The notes beneath the pieces were generated by a model. The model was not told the DNA's origin. It did not search any database and was given only the letters and a program-made list of their open reading frames with translations. Position numbers and translations under genes: made by a program. From an uncultured Actinomyces sp. (lineage in GTDB: Bacteria; Actinomycetota; Actinomycetes; Actinomycetales; Actinomycetaceae), in the NCBI GenBank assembly GCA_900554605.1, contig USHU01000030.1:1-9256 (forward strand): a stretch of DNA of 9,256 nucleotides, read 5' to 3'. Of the stretch, positions 1 through 6,972 are shown piece by piece (the stretch's first letter is position 1; the number at the start of each line of letters is the position of its first letter).

Positions 1-381
1 GATATCGGCCATATCGATATCTACCCGACTTTCTCTTTGGTCGAGATCCATACGGATCTTAGTGCAGATTCCATGACGCGTATTTCCAAGGCTCATGTTT
101 CTGGACGTGCCTTGCGAATCCGTGTCGATGAGGGCCCCGATGGCAAGTCACATGCACCCAAGAAGAGCCCGATTGCGCGTAAGGAATCCCGCGAGGGCGG
201 CCACCGCCTCGACCGGGGACGCGGGCGTCATCTTCCTCACTCCGAAGAGCGTCGCTTTGATGCTCGCCGAGGCGAGAGTCGCTTTGGAGATCGCGAGCGT
301 TCAACGCGCGGTGGTCGCTTTGCGCAGCCGCAGCGTAAGTCGGCCTCGAAGAAGGTAGCTAAGCGTCGCTTCGGTCGCTGA
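1..381 (+). CDS. DEAD-box RNA helicase, C-terminal fragment (5' end outside window)
   Basis: The reading frame is open from base 1 and stops with TGA at 379-381, giving 126 visible codons of a protein that starts upstream. The first ~55 residues read DIGHIDIYPTFSLVEI..., then ISKAHVSGRALRIRV. This matches the DbpA-type RNA-binding domain (RRM-like fold) found at the C-terminus of DeaD/CsdA/DbpA DEAD-box helicases, in which an IGxIxI strand and a final G..L.I strand are typical. After it comes a low-complexity basic tail rich in Arg, Gly, Ser and Lys, ending KKVAKRRFGR, the kind of RGG-like RNA-binding extension common on actinobacterial DEAD-box proteins. Such helicases unwind short RNA duplexes in ribosome assembly and cold adaptation in the cytoplasm. 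The helicase motifs themselves are not visible, so the family rests on the DbpA domain and tail alone. A TTG at 37 is not a credible start because the domain begins before it. The gene converges on the MFS gene with a 14-bp gap. Confidence 0.72.
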   Translation, partial: DIGHIDIYPTFSLVEIHTDLSADSMTRISKAHVSGRALRIRVDEGPDGKSHAPKKSPIARKESREGGHRLDRGRGRHLPHSEERRFDARRGESRFGDRERSTRGGRFAQPQRKSASKKVAKRRFGR

Positions 382-395
382 GTCGCACGAGGAAC

Positions 396-1775
396 TTACA
401 CGGACGCGCGGGGGAGGAGATCTTCCTCGCGCGTTCGCATTGCTGCGAAGACTCCCGCGACAGCGATCGAAAGCGCGATGAAGGTTGCGGGGAGATAAGC
501 AATGGGGCCCGTGAATCCGAGAGCACTCCAGAGAGCCAGCGCAAGAGAGACGAAGGCAAGCTCGACGGCTGCGCCGGCTGAATCGGCAACCTGAAGCCAC
601 GAGGACGCTCGTCCATGCATTGAAGGATCGGTTGACCCCAAGGTGAAGTCAGAGATCGTTGAGTGCGTGAAACCGACTCCGATACCGGACAACAGCCAGG
701 CAATGAAGACAGGCCACTTCGGCAGGGAGGGATTGAGGAGCATCGACAGGGGAGCAAGACCGATCACGATCATGCAGGAACCAATTTTGGGAAGCAGAAG
801 GCGCACGCGTCGATTCTTAAACTGCGACTGAATGAAAGCACCGCTCGCCCATGAAAGCGTCGCGATAGTGACGGCAAGTGAAGCTGTATTCGCGCTCCAG
901 CCGTGGATGCGTTGGAGTAGAAGAGGCATGACGACTTCCGCACCGGTCACTGCTCCCATCATGAGCAGACGTGTCATGACAAGAGCGGGGATTCCGCGCT
1001 TGAGGCTGAAGGTTCCCTTTGGGAGCAGGCGAGGCAGGGTCAAGATTGAGAGCACGAAGCCGAGGGCTCCAACCGCTGACATCGCCCACACCGAGTGAAA
1101 AGTTCCCGAGATCTGCAAGAGGAAGACACCCAGACCTGAGCCCAACGCCAAGCGAAGGAAGCGTGCAGAGGGCAGACGCCCGTGAGGCGTACTGACGAGT
1201 CCCTTGAGAACCGAGTGCAGCGGGATTGCGCCAAAAATTGCCAGGAAGGGTGCGACGCCGAAAACAATTCGCCATCCCCAATAGGTTGCGACGAATCCGG
1301 CAAGAGCGGGCCCGACCAGGGCAGGGAACACCCACGAGAGTGAGAATGCTGCAAAATAACGCGGACGGTGTAGGGGAGTGGCTATCGCCCCGACAAGCAC
1401 GTAGAGGGGGACGATGATAAATCCGCCTCCGAGGCCTTGGACGAGACGGCCAAGAACGAAGACCGCGATATGGGGTGCGAAGGCGCTGATGAGTAATCCG
1501 ACGCAGAAAAGTATGAGTCCCCATGCAAACACTTTTTTGACGCCGATCGCGTCACTGAGTCCGCCGGCAAGAACATTGGCAATGAGGTTCGTAATGAGTG
1601 CGGTTCCCGAAGCAACTGAAAACCAAGAGTCTGCATGGAAAGACGCAACGACGTTCGGCATGATCGTCGTTGTTGCAAGCGATTCAAAAGCGGAAAGCGT
1701 AATCAAAATGACTGCGGAGAGCATGAGCCCTTTTTCGGCACTCGACCACGCCTGAGAATCGGAGCGTGAACCCAT
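396..1775 (-). CDS. MFS transporter, DHA2-like drug:H+ antiporter family (~14 TM)
   Basis: This 459-residue, strongly hydrophobic protein is a major facilitator superfamily permease of the cytoplasmic membrane. Motif A of the TM2-TM3 loop is seen as [13 protein letters not shown] (71-83). [10 protein letters not shown] follows at 109-118. The antiporter motif C region in TM5 is [13 protein letters not shown] (148-160). By eye there are six helices to about residue 187, two extra ones at about 205-222 and 228-247, then six more to about 446. That gives 14 segments and points to the DHA2 group of proton-driven exporters, not the 12-helix DHA1 group. The substrate cannot be read from sequence; multidrug, antiseptic or metabolite efflux are all possible. 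The ATG at 1773-1775 has no clear Shine-Dalgarno sequence, so translation may be leaderless. A second ATG at codon 18 has AAAAAGGG just upstream and would remove only the cytoplasmic N-terminus. No regulator gene is adjacent. It is divergent from aspS. Confidence 0.87.
   Translation of the reverse strand: MGSRSDSQAWSSAEKGLMLSAVILITLSAFESLATTTIMPNVVASFHADSWFSVASGTALITNLIANVLAGGLSDAIGVKKVFAWGLILFCVGLLISAFAPHIAVFVLGRLVQGLGGGFIIVPLYVLVGAIATPLHRPRYFAAFSLSWVFPALVGPALAGFVATYWGWRIVFGVAPFLAIFGAIPLHSVLKGLVSTPHGRLPSARFLRLALGSGLGVFLLQISGTFHSVWAMSAVGALGFVLSILTLPRLLPKGTFSLKRGIPALVMTRLLMMGAVTGAEVVMPLLLQRIHGWSANTASLAVTIATLSWASGAFIQSQFKNRRVRLLLPKIGSCMIVIGLAPLSMLLNPSLPKWPVFIAWLLSGIGVGFTHSTISDFTLGSTDPSMHGRASSWLQVADSAGAAVELAFVSLALALWSALGFTGPIAYLPATFIALSIAVAGVFAAMRTREEDLLPRASV
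405..433. terminator. Candidate bulged hairpin between convergent genes
   Basis: The stretch contains CGCGCG, a G run, then GAGGA, a short loop GATCT, and TCCTC followed by GCGCG. It can fold into a stem with a bulge of about three to four G on the left arm. It lies inside the last dozen codons of the minus-strand MFS gene and just downstream of the helicase stop, where a terminator for the helicase transcript would be expected. There is no U tract on either side and the arms also encode protein, so the fold could be incidental. Confidence 0.22.
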
Positions 1776-1783
1776 AGCAACAC

Positions 1784-1812
1784 ACGTTACACACTTTCGA
1801 GGGTCACTTCTA
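1784..1812 (-). promoter_or_regulatory. Candidate minus-strand promoter for the MFS gene
   Basis: Read on the minus strand, TAACGT (1784-1789) could be a -10 box and TAGAAG (1807-1812) a weak -35 box, 17 bp apart. A start about 7 bases downstream of this -10 would fall almost on the MFS ATG at 1775. That would suit a leaderless mRNA and explain the missing ribosome-binding site. The match is weak (3 of 6 in each box). The site overlaps the -35 box proposed for aspS. Confidence 0.22.
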
Positions 1813-1816
1813 CAAT
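1787..1816 (+). promoter_or_regulatory. Promoter of aspS (sigma-70-like)
   Basis: TTACAC (1787-1792) and TACAAT (1811-1816) are separated by 18 bp and match the vegetative consensus at 4 of 6 and 5 of 6 positions. Transcription would start near 1823 and leave a leader of about 110 bases before the preferred aspS GTG. No T-box, riboswitch or attenuator could be recognised in the leader. Confidence 0.5.
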
Positions 1817-1870
1817 GCTTGCCTAATCAACTAAGCGTGGACGCAGGTATTTTCCCGGCTCATCGGCGTG

Positions 1871-1884
1871 AAAGGAGTATGATG
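1871..1884 (+). promoter_or_regulatory. Alternative ribosome-binding site and ATGATG start in the aspS leader
   Basis: AAAGGAG (1871-1877) is a good Shine-Dalgarno sequence. It precedes two consecutive in-frame ATG codons at 1879 and 1882; only the second has an acceptable spacing, about 4 bases. Starting at 1882 would add 17 residues to AspRS. The added residues ([10 protein letters not shown]...) are not part of the usual AspRS N-terminus, which begins a few residues before LRTH or LRSH in actinobacteria. The site may be a secondary start, or it may load ribosomes ahead of the main one. Confidence 0.4.
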
Positions 1885-1920
1885 TCCGTGCCGCCGCTCG
1901 TCTCGCGGATGGTACCAACG

Positions 1921-1926
1921 AAAGGA
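1921..1926 (+). promoter_or_regulatory. Ribosome-binding site deciding the aspS GTG start
   Basis: AAAGGA lies 6 bases before the GTG at 1933. The protein started there begins [10 protein letters not shown], which aligns with the start of known actinobacterial AspRS proteins. This is why GTG 1933 is preferred over TTG 1819, ATG 1879/1882 and ATG 1909. Confidence 0.6.
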
Positions 1927-1932
1927 AAAACA

Positions 1933-3741
1933 GTGCTTCGCACTCACAATATTGGAACGCTTGGCCTCGACCTTGTCGGCCAAACCGTCACCCTGACCGG
2001 ATGGGTCGATCGACGTCGTGACCACGGCGGTGTTGCATTCATCGATCTCCGTGATGCTTCGGGAATTGCGCAGGTGGTCGTTCGCGATGAACGCGTTGCC
2101 CACGAATTGCGCAGCGAGTTCGTTTTGAAAGTGACCGGAGAGGTCTGCGCTCGCCCCGAAGGCAATGAAAACCCGAATCTTGCAACGGGTGCTATTGAAG
2201 TCATGGGCGACGATATTGAGATTCTCAATACCTCGGCACCTCTTCCTTTCCAGGTTTCTTCCAACGCTGAAGATTCAGGCAACGTTGGTGAAGAAACACG
2301 ACTGAAGTACCGCTACCTTGACCTCCGCCGCGAACCGGAACAATACGCGCTGCGTTTGCGCTCGAAGGTTTCACGTGCGGCCCGCGATACTCTCTATGCT
2401 CACGATTTCGTCGAAATCGAAACGCCGACGTTGACACGTTCCACCCCTGAAGGTGCACGTGACTTCATTGTTCCTGCACGTCTCGCACCCGGTTCCTGGT
2501 ACGCGCTTCCGCAGTCTCCTCAGCTCTTCAAGCAAATGCTGATGGTCGCCGGAATGGAACGCTACTTCCAGATCGCGCGTTGCTACCGCGATGAGGACTT
2601 CCGTGCTGATCGCCAGCCAGAGTTCACTCAGCTCGACATCGAAATGAGCTTCGTCGACCAGGACGACGTGATCGCCGTTGCCGAAGAGATCATGAAGAAT
2701 GTCTGGGCGCTCATTGGCTATGACCTCCAGACGCCTATTCCTCGCATGACCTTCAAGGAAGCGATGGAGAAGTACGGTTCGGATAAGCCTGACCTGCGTT
2801 TTGGTTTCCAGTTGGTCGAACTTACTGAGTACTTCAAAGACACGACCTTCCGCGTCTTCCAGGCACCCTACGTCGGTGCGGTTGTCATGCCCGGTGGTGG
2901 CTCGCAGCCTCGCCGTACCTTCGACAAGTGGCAAGAATGGGCCAAGGCGCGCGGCGCAAAGGGCCTGGCTTACGTCACGATCGACGATGAAGGAAACCTG
3001 GGCGGTCCGGTCGCAAAGAACATTACCGAAGCTGAGCGCGCTGGCCTCGCCGAGGCCACTGGCGCCAAGCCCGGTGACTGCATCTTCTTCGCTGCCGGTA
3101 AGCCCACCGCCTCGCGCGAGCTCCTTGGCGCCGCTCGTTTGGAAATCGGCAAGCGGTGCAACCTCATCGATCCCGATGCGTGGGCGTTCACCTGGGTTGT
3201 TGACGCGCCTCTGTTCAAGCCGACCGGAGATGCCGAGGCCGAAGGCGATGTTGCACTTGGACACAGTGCGTGGACGGCAGTCCACCACGCCTTCACTTCA
3301 CCAAAGCCCGAATGGCTCGACACCTTTGACCAGGATCCTGGAAACGCACTGGCTTACGCCTACGACATTGTCTGCAACGGCAACGAGATTGGTGGCGGCT
3401 CGATCCGTATTCACCGTCGTGATATCCAAAACCGCGTCTTTAAGGTCATGGGAATTGGAGAGGAAGAAGCACAAACACAGTTTGGATTCCTCCTCGATGC
3501 CTTCAAGTTCGGTGCTCCGCCGCACGGCGGTATCGCCTTTGGGTGGGACCGCATCGTGTCCTTGCTGACTAAATCCGAATCGATTCGTGACGTGATTGCG
3601 TTCCCGAAGTCGGGAGGCGGCTACGATCCGCTGACCGATGCTCCTGCGCCTATTACTCCTGCACAGCGCAAGGAAGCTGGCGTTGATGCTAAGCCAAAGA
3701 AACGAGGCGAAGAAGATACTGCAGCGTCCAGCGAGAAGTAG
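1933..3741 (+). CDS. aspS: Aspartyl-tRNA synthetase (probably non-discriminating Asp/Asn type)
   Basis: This class IIb synthetase attaches aspartate to tRNA in the cytoplasm, using ATP. With the GTG start it has 602 residues, close to the bacterial norm of about 590-600. The N-terminal OB-fold anticodon-binding domain covers about residues 1-110 and includes [11 protein letters not shown] (23-33). Class II motif 1 is [20 protein letters not shown] (159-178). Motif 2 is [20 protein letters not shown] (212-231), followed by TQLDIEMSF. The bacterial GAD insertion domain lies at about 290-420. Motif 3 is [10 protein letters not shown] (533-542). A charged tail of about 30 residues ([10 protein letters not shown]... 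to the end) follows the catalytic core, as is common in actinobacteria. His31 sits where discriminating enzymes such as that of E. coli carry Leu. His there is associated with enzymes that also charge tRNA-Asn for GatCAB amidation, so a non-discriminating enzyme is inferred. The gene looks complete. Confidence 0.97.
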   Translation: MLRTHNIGTLGLDLVGQTVTLTGWVDRRRDHGGVAFIDLRDASGIAQVVVRDERVAHELRSEFVLKVTGEVCARPEGNENPNLATGAIEVMGDDIEILNTSAPLPFQVSSNAEDSGNVGEETRLKYRYLDLRREPEQYALRLRSKVSRAARDTLYAHDFVEIETPTLTRSTPEGARDFIVPARLAPGSWYALPQSPQLFKQMLMVAGMERYFQIARCYRDEDFRADRQPEFTQLDIEMSFVDQDDVIAVAEEIMKNVWALIGYDLQTPIPRMTFKEAMEKYGSDKPDLRFGFQLVELTEYFKDTTFRVFQAPYVGAVVMPGGGSQPRRTFDKWQEWAKARGAKGLAYVTIDDEGNLGGPVAKNITEAERAGLAEATGAKPGDCIFFAAGKPTASRELLGAARLEIGKRCNLIDPDAWAFTWVVDAPLFKPTGDAEAEGDVALGHSAWTAVHHAFTSPKPEWLDTFDQDPGNALAYAYDIVCNGNEIGGGSIRIHRRDIQNRVFKVMGIGEEEAQTQFGFLLDAFKFGAPPHGGIAFGWDRIVSLLTKSESIRDVIAFPKSGGGYDPLTDAPAPITPAQRKEAGVDAKPKKRGEEDTAASSEK

Positions 3742-3748
3742 GACGTCT

Positions 3749-3764
3749 CAGGGAATTTTCTCTG
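3749..3764 (+). terminator. Small hairpin just after aspS
   Basis: CAGGGA (3749-3754) can pair with TCTCTG (3759-3764), using one G-U pair, around a 4-base loop. It starts 7 bases after the aspS stop. It is short and not followed by a T run, so on its own it would be a weak terminator. It precedes the much stronger palindrome at 3770-3805. Confidence 0.2.
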
Positions 3765-3769
3765 CATGA

Positions 3770-3805
3770 TTTTGGGGTGGATGATGCGCATCATCCACCC
3801 CAAAA
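3770..3805. terminator. 36-nt perfect palindrome after aspS, probable transcription terminator
   Basis: TTTTGGGGTGGATGATGC is followed immediately by its exact reverse complement, with no spacer and no mismatch over 18 bp. As RNA it would form a stem of about 16 bp closed by a GCGC tetraloop. The position, 28 bases after aspS and before a separate promoter for the next gene, suits a terminator or mRNA 3'-end stabiliser. However, the T tract is on the 5' arm and the A tract on the 3' arm. Neither strand therefore has the downstream U run of a classical intrinsic terminator. Actinobacteria are reported to use hairpins lacking U tracts, so termination remains the best guess. A binding site for a dimeric protein is the alternative. 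Confidence 0.5.
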
Positions 3806-3821
3806 CTTAGATGAATGCGAA

Positions 3822-3851
3822 TAGGCACAAGGGCTGAGAAGGGATTAGGCT
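3822..3851 (+). promoter_or_regulatory. Candidate promoter of the GH31-yciO unit
   Basis: TAGGCA (3822-3827) and TAGGCT (3846-3851) are separated by 18 bp. The -10 form TAGGCT keeps the first T-A and last T and resembles actinobacterial housekeeping -10 boxes; the -35 matches 4 of 6. Transcription would start around 3857-3859, about 40 bases before the GH31 ATG. It lies beyond the palindrome at 3770-3805, so the downstream genes would be expressed separately from aspS. Confidence 0.35.
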
Positions 3852-3868
3852 AGTCCTTCAGCAGGACT
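3852..3868. repeat. Short inverted repeat at the predicted GH31 transcription start
   Basis: AGTCCT (3852-3857) and AGGACT (3863-3868) are perfect inverted arms around the spacer TCAGC. The repeat begins directly after the proposed -10 box and would cover the start site. It could be an operator for a sugar-responsive repressor or the first hairpin of the mRNA. It is too short to assign to a regulator family and does not resemble a typical LacI-family operator. Confidence 0.3.
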
Positions 3869-3896
3869 CGATGCAGATTCCCAGGAGTGATACGAG

Positions 3897-6275
3897 ATGG
3901 CTATTCTTCCGCCGCATCTTTTGCCTTCCGCTGTAGTAGCACCGCCTTCTCAGCAGGTGGTGAGCGGGACGTGCTGGAGAATCCAGGTCCTCTCAGACAC
4001 GGTGATTCGCCTTGAATGGGATCCGCAGGGAGACTTCGTCGATGGGCCAACACAAATGATGGCTCAGCGAGAATGCGTTTCTCCGAAAGTTCTGCGAATA
4101 GACCGTGAGCCCTGCGGCTCGATCAGTATTGAAACTGCGCATATGCACTTTCACTACGACGGCGAGGCCCCCAGCTCTAATGGACTGTGGGCACAGGTAC
4201 GTGAAGAAGACAGCTGGGGGGGAACCTGGCGATGGGGGACAGACCGGGAGTTTCCCTGGCTTCAAGGCCGGAACCTGCGAGGGACTTGCCGCACTCTTGA
4301 CACGGTTGACGGCAGATGCGAACTCGACCGCGGGGTGGTCGATGGCCGCGGAATCGTCTCACTTATGGATGACACCTGCCCGGTAGGTGAAGACGGTAAC
4401 TTCTTGCCTTCGCGGCCCGAACATACAGATATCTATATCTTTGTCGCAGGCGAAGATTTCCCTGAGGCCGTTCGTTCTTTCTATCGCCTGAGCGGGCCTC
4501 AAGCGATTCTTCCTCGCTTTGCCTTGGGCAATTGGTGGAGTCGCTATCACCGATACACCGAGGAAGAATATCTGCGGGTCATGGACGATTTTGCTTCTCG
4601 AGCGGTCCCCGTGTCTGTCGCGGTGATCGACATGGATTGGCATATCACTGAGCCTCCGGAAGGAGCAGGCTCTGGCTGGACTGGATACACCTGGGATCCG
4701 CAGCTCTTCCCAAATCCCGAGCGCTTCCTCTCCTCTCTTCATGCACGTGGCCTGCACACTTCGCTCAACCTGCATCCAGCGGATGGAATCCGCTATTTCG
4801 AAGAAGGATACAAGCGTCTTGCGACTCGCATGGGAATTGATCCCGAGTCTGGTCAGACGGTGCTTTTTGATCCTGCAGACCCAGAGTTTATGCTCGCCTA
4901 TTTTGAAGAGATCTTGCATCCTCTTGAGGATCAGGGAGTTGATTTTTGGTGGGTCGATTGGCAGCAGGGAGAACACAGTTCAACGCCTGGCCTCGACCCG
5001 TTGTGGGTACTGAACCACTACCACTATCTCGATAGCGCGCACCGCCATGGACGAGGACTCACCCTTTCGCGCTACTGCGGTCCGGGTTCTCAGCGCTACC
5101 CGCTGGGCTTCTCCGGCGATACCTACATTACGTGGGACTCCTTGAACTTCCAGCCGGAGTTTACCGCGACCGCTTCCAATATCGGATACGGCTGGTGGAG
5201 CCACGATATTGGCGGCCACATGCTGGGGCGTCGTGATCCCGAATTAGAGACGCGCTGGGTAGAAAGTGGAGTCTTTAGCCCGATTATGAGGCTCCACTCA
5301 TCGAATAATCCCTTCACTCGCAAAGAACCTTGGGTCTTCGATGCGCCGCACTGCGATATCCAAGAGGAATACCTGCGCCTGCGACACCGCTTGGTCGGGT
5401 ACTTGCATTCCGAGCAACTTCGCGGACGTGTTGAACTACTTCCTCTGATCCGCCCGATGTATTGGGAACACGACGGGCATGAGCAGTCTTGGGAAGTGCC
5501 GAATTGCTTCCGTTTCGGTAGCCAGATGGTTGTCGCCCCGGCGACGTCTCCATCTCACGAGGCCACTGGTAAGAGCGTGAGCGATGCTTGGTTGCCAGAG
5601 GGGACCTGGGTTGATTTGATGGCGAATCTCGCCTACGCGGGAGATCGAAAGATTGCTTGCTGGTCCGATCTAGGTCGAACTCCGGTTTTTGCTCGGGCGG
5701 GGAGTGTTATTCCCCTGTGCGGGCGCGCGGCGAAGCCTGAATCGGACGGTGTTCTTGGGGCCTTGGGACGCCAATCATATGTCGGGGTAGAGAATCCTGA
5801 TGTTCTTGAGATCTTGGTTGTCACAGGTGCCGATGGCGATTACGAATTGGTCGAAGACCGTGACAGTGATGAGAGTCTCGTTCGAACAAAGATTCACTGG
5901 AATGATGATGAGGGAATCTTGCGACTCGAGGCAGCCGTGGGGGATTTGGATTCTCTACCTCAACAACGAGAACTCTCGCTTCGTCTTCTTGGCCCGAACA
6001 CGCGCGCGAAACTCACAGAGTTGGGGACTTTCCTTCCGATGCAGGGCGCTCAATTCCGGGTGACCCGCGACGTTATGAGCGAAAAAGACAAGCGTACGCA
6101 CGAAATTCACCGGATTTTGACACACGCCCGCTGTGAAGTTGAACTTTTGACTCGCTTGGACTCATGCTGGAGCCAAGGGCTTGGCAGCTTCCTTGCAGCT
6201 CTTAATCATGAGAATATTCCGCACGATCTGCGCGATGCTTTGACTCAGATTGCCATTGCGTCAGACCTCGAGTGA
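3897..6275 (+). CDS. Glycoside hydrolase family 31 protein (alpha-glucosidase/alpha-xylosidase-like)
   Basis: This 792-residue retaining alpha-glycosidase acts on alpha-linked glycans. It has no signal peptide or membrane segment, so it is probably cytoplasmic and uses imported oligosaccharides. The N-terminal GH31 beta-sandwich (about 20-195) includes GRNLRGTCRTLDTVDG (124-139) and MDDT (157-160). The TIM barrel follows from PRFALGNWWSRY (206-217), with VAVIDMDWH (241-249). The presumed nucleophile is Asp354 in DFWWVDWQQG (349-358) and the presumed acid/base is Asp408 in FSGDTYITWDSL. HDIGG (436-440) and MRLHSS (464-469) are the usual substrate-pocket loops. A proximal beta-domain carries WLPEGTWVDL (565-574) and ARAGSVIPL (599-607), then a DUF5110-like strand region to about 725. 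The last ~65 residues look helical and are extra. Most family members have WxDMNE at the nucleophile; WWVDWQQG is a minority variant, so the substrate cannot be assigned. AGGAG at 3883-3887 supports the ATG. No sugar transporter or regulator is adjacent. Confidence 0.93.
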   Translation: MAILPPHLLPSAVVAPPSQQVVSGTCWRIQVLSDTVIRLEWDPQGDFVDGPTQMMAQRECVSPKVLRIDREPCGSISIETAHMHFHYDGEAPSSNGLWAQVREEDSWGGTWRWGTDREFPWLQGRNLRGTCRTLDTVDGRCELDRGVVDGRGIVSLMDDTCPVGEDGNFLPSRPEHTDIYIFVAGEDFPEAVRSFYRLSGPQAILPRFALGNWWSRYHRYTEEEYLRVMDDFASRAVPVSVAVIDMDWHITEPPEGAGSGWTGYTWDPQLFPNPERFLSSLHARGLHTSLNLHPADGIRYFEEGYKRLATRMGIDPESGQTVLFDPADPEFMLAYFEEILHPLEDQGVDFWWVDWQQGEHSSTPGLDPLWVLNHYHYLDSAHRHGRGLTLSRYCGPGSQRYPLGFSGDTYITWDSLNFQPEFTATASNIGYGWWSHDIGGHMLGRRDPELETRWVESGVFSPIMRLHSSNNPFTRKEPWVFDAPHCDIQEEYLRLRHRLVGYLHSEQLRGRVELLPLIRPMYWEHDGHEQSWEVPNCFRFGSQMVVAPATSPSHEATGKSVSDAWLPEGTWVDLMANLAYAGDRKIACWSDLGRTPVFARAGSVIPLCGRAAKPESDGVLGALGRQSYVGVENPDVLEILVVTGADGDYELVEDRDSDESLVRTKIHWNDDEGILRLEAAVGDLDSLPQQRELSLRLLGPNTRAKLTELGTFLPMQGAQFRVTRDVMSEKDKRTHEIHRILTHARCEVELLTRLDSCWSQGLGSFLAALNHENIPHDLRDALTQIAIASDLE

Positions 6276-6288
6276 ATGAAGGAGCATC

Positions 6289-6906
6289 ATGTCTTTTGTT
6301 GAAATTCATCCCGAGAATCCGCAGAGTCGCCTTGTTGATCGCGTCGTCGATGTCCTCAACACCGGTGGGCTAGTTGCTATACCGACAGATTCGGGTTACG
6401 CGCTTGCGTGCGTACTGGGAAATAAATCTGGAATTGATCGTATCCGGGTCATCCGTCGGCTTGTCGAGAAACACAACTATTCGCTTCTTTGCGACACTTT
6501 TGCGCGCCTGGGTGACTTGGTCATTATGGACAACTCGCAGTTTCGTGCGATGAAGGCCTCGACTCCAGGACCTTACACCTTCATTCTCCCTGGAACTAAG
6601 GAAGTTCCCCGAATGACGCTTAACAAGAAGAAGCACACTATCGGTGTGCGTATTCCAGACCACCGCGTTGTTCAAGCAATTCTGTCTGCCCTCGGTCAGC
6701 CCTTGGTTGCCTCATCGCTGATTCTTCCGGGGCAGAGCGAGGTCATGAGCGATGGCTTTGATGTTGATGACAAGATTGGCGCTCAAGTTGACCTAGTCGT
6801 TGTGGCACCGGTCGGCGGTGACGAGGCGACATCGGTCATTGATTACACCGATGGCAGTGCGCGTATCGCTCGGCGCGGAGCCGGAGACTTGAGTTTGTGG
6901 GAGTAA
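6289..6906 (+). CDS. yciO: YciO-type YrdC/Sua5 family protein
   Basis: This 205-residue single-domain protein belongs to the YrdC/Sua5/YciO family, whose TsaC/Sua5 members make threonylcarbamoyl-AMP from threonine, bicarbonate and ATP for the tRNA t6A modification. It follows E. coli YciO closely as I remember that sequence: IHPENPQSRL (6-15), PTDSGYALAC (32-41), KHNYSLLC (61-68), TPGPYTFILPGTKEVP (92-107), IGVRIPDH (118-125), SSLILPG (142-148) and SVIDYTDG (182-189). The HN[FY]xLxC segment replaces the KxR-type segment of TsaC, and there is no Sua5 C-terminal domain. Databases often label such proteins L-threonylcarbamoyladenylate synthase, but YciO is not generally interchangeable with TsaC and its physiological role is unsettled. 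AAGGAG at 6279-6284 lies 4 bases before the ATG. Only 13 bp separate it from the GH31 stop, so the two are very likely co-transcribed, although no functional link is obvious. Confidence 0.9.
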   Translation: MSFVEIHPENPQSRLVDRVVDVLNTGGLVAIPTDSGYALACVLGNKSGIDRIRVIRRLVEKHNYSLLCDTFARLGDLVIMDNSQFRAMKASTPGPYTFILPGTKEVPRMTLNKKKHTIGVRIPDHRVVQAILSALGQPLVASSLILPGQSEVMSDGFDVDDKIGAQVDLVVVAPVGGDEATSVIDYTDGSARIARRGAGDLSLWE

Positions 6907-6972
6907 CAGCACATCTCTTCTGAGCGCATTATTGCCGGAATCGACAGTGAAAACAGATAGCATGAGGGGGTT

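Noticed and set aside
1..21. Repeated GATATC at the window start
   Set aside because: The two copies encode Asp-Ile within the DIGHIDI segment of the helicase domain, so codon repetition explains them.
817..1524. Minus-strand 235-codon frame within the MFS gene
   Set aside because: It overlaps the transporter in a different frame and yields an Arg/Ser/Pro-rich sequence without structure. The transporter frame has clear helices and MFS motifs.
1819..1932. TTG at 1819 as the aspS start, giving 640 residues
   Set aside because: It lies at or before the predicted transcription start, has no Shine-Dalgarno, and adds 38 residues absent from AspRS homologues.
2371..3288. Long open frame (305 codons) on the minus strand across aspS
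   Set aside because: It lies fully inside aspS, which carries all class II synthetase motifs. The antisense product matches no family I recognise and is explained by codon bias in a GC-rich gene.
2801..3568. Open frame of 255 codons on the plus strand in another frame of aspS
   Set aside because: Serine- and arginine-rich translation without motifs, wholly overlapping aspS, so a shadow frame.
4359..4976. Minus-strand 205-codon frame inside GH31
   Set aside because: Antisense to the GH31 catalytic barrel with no recognisable domain or ribosome-binding site.
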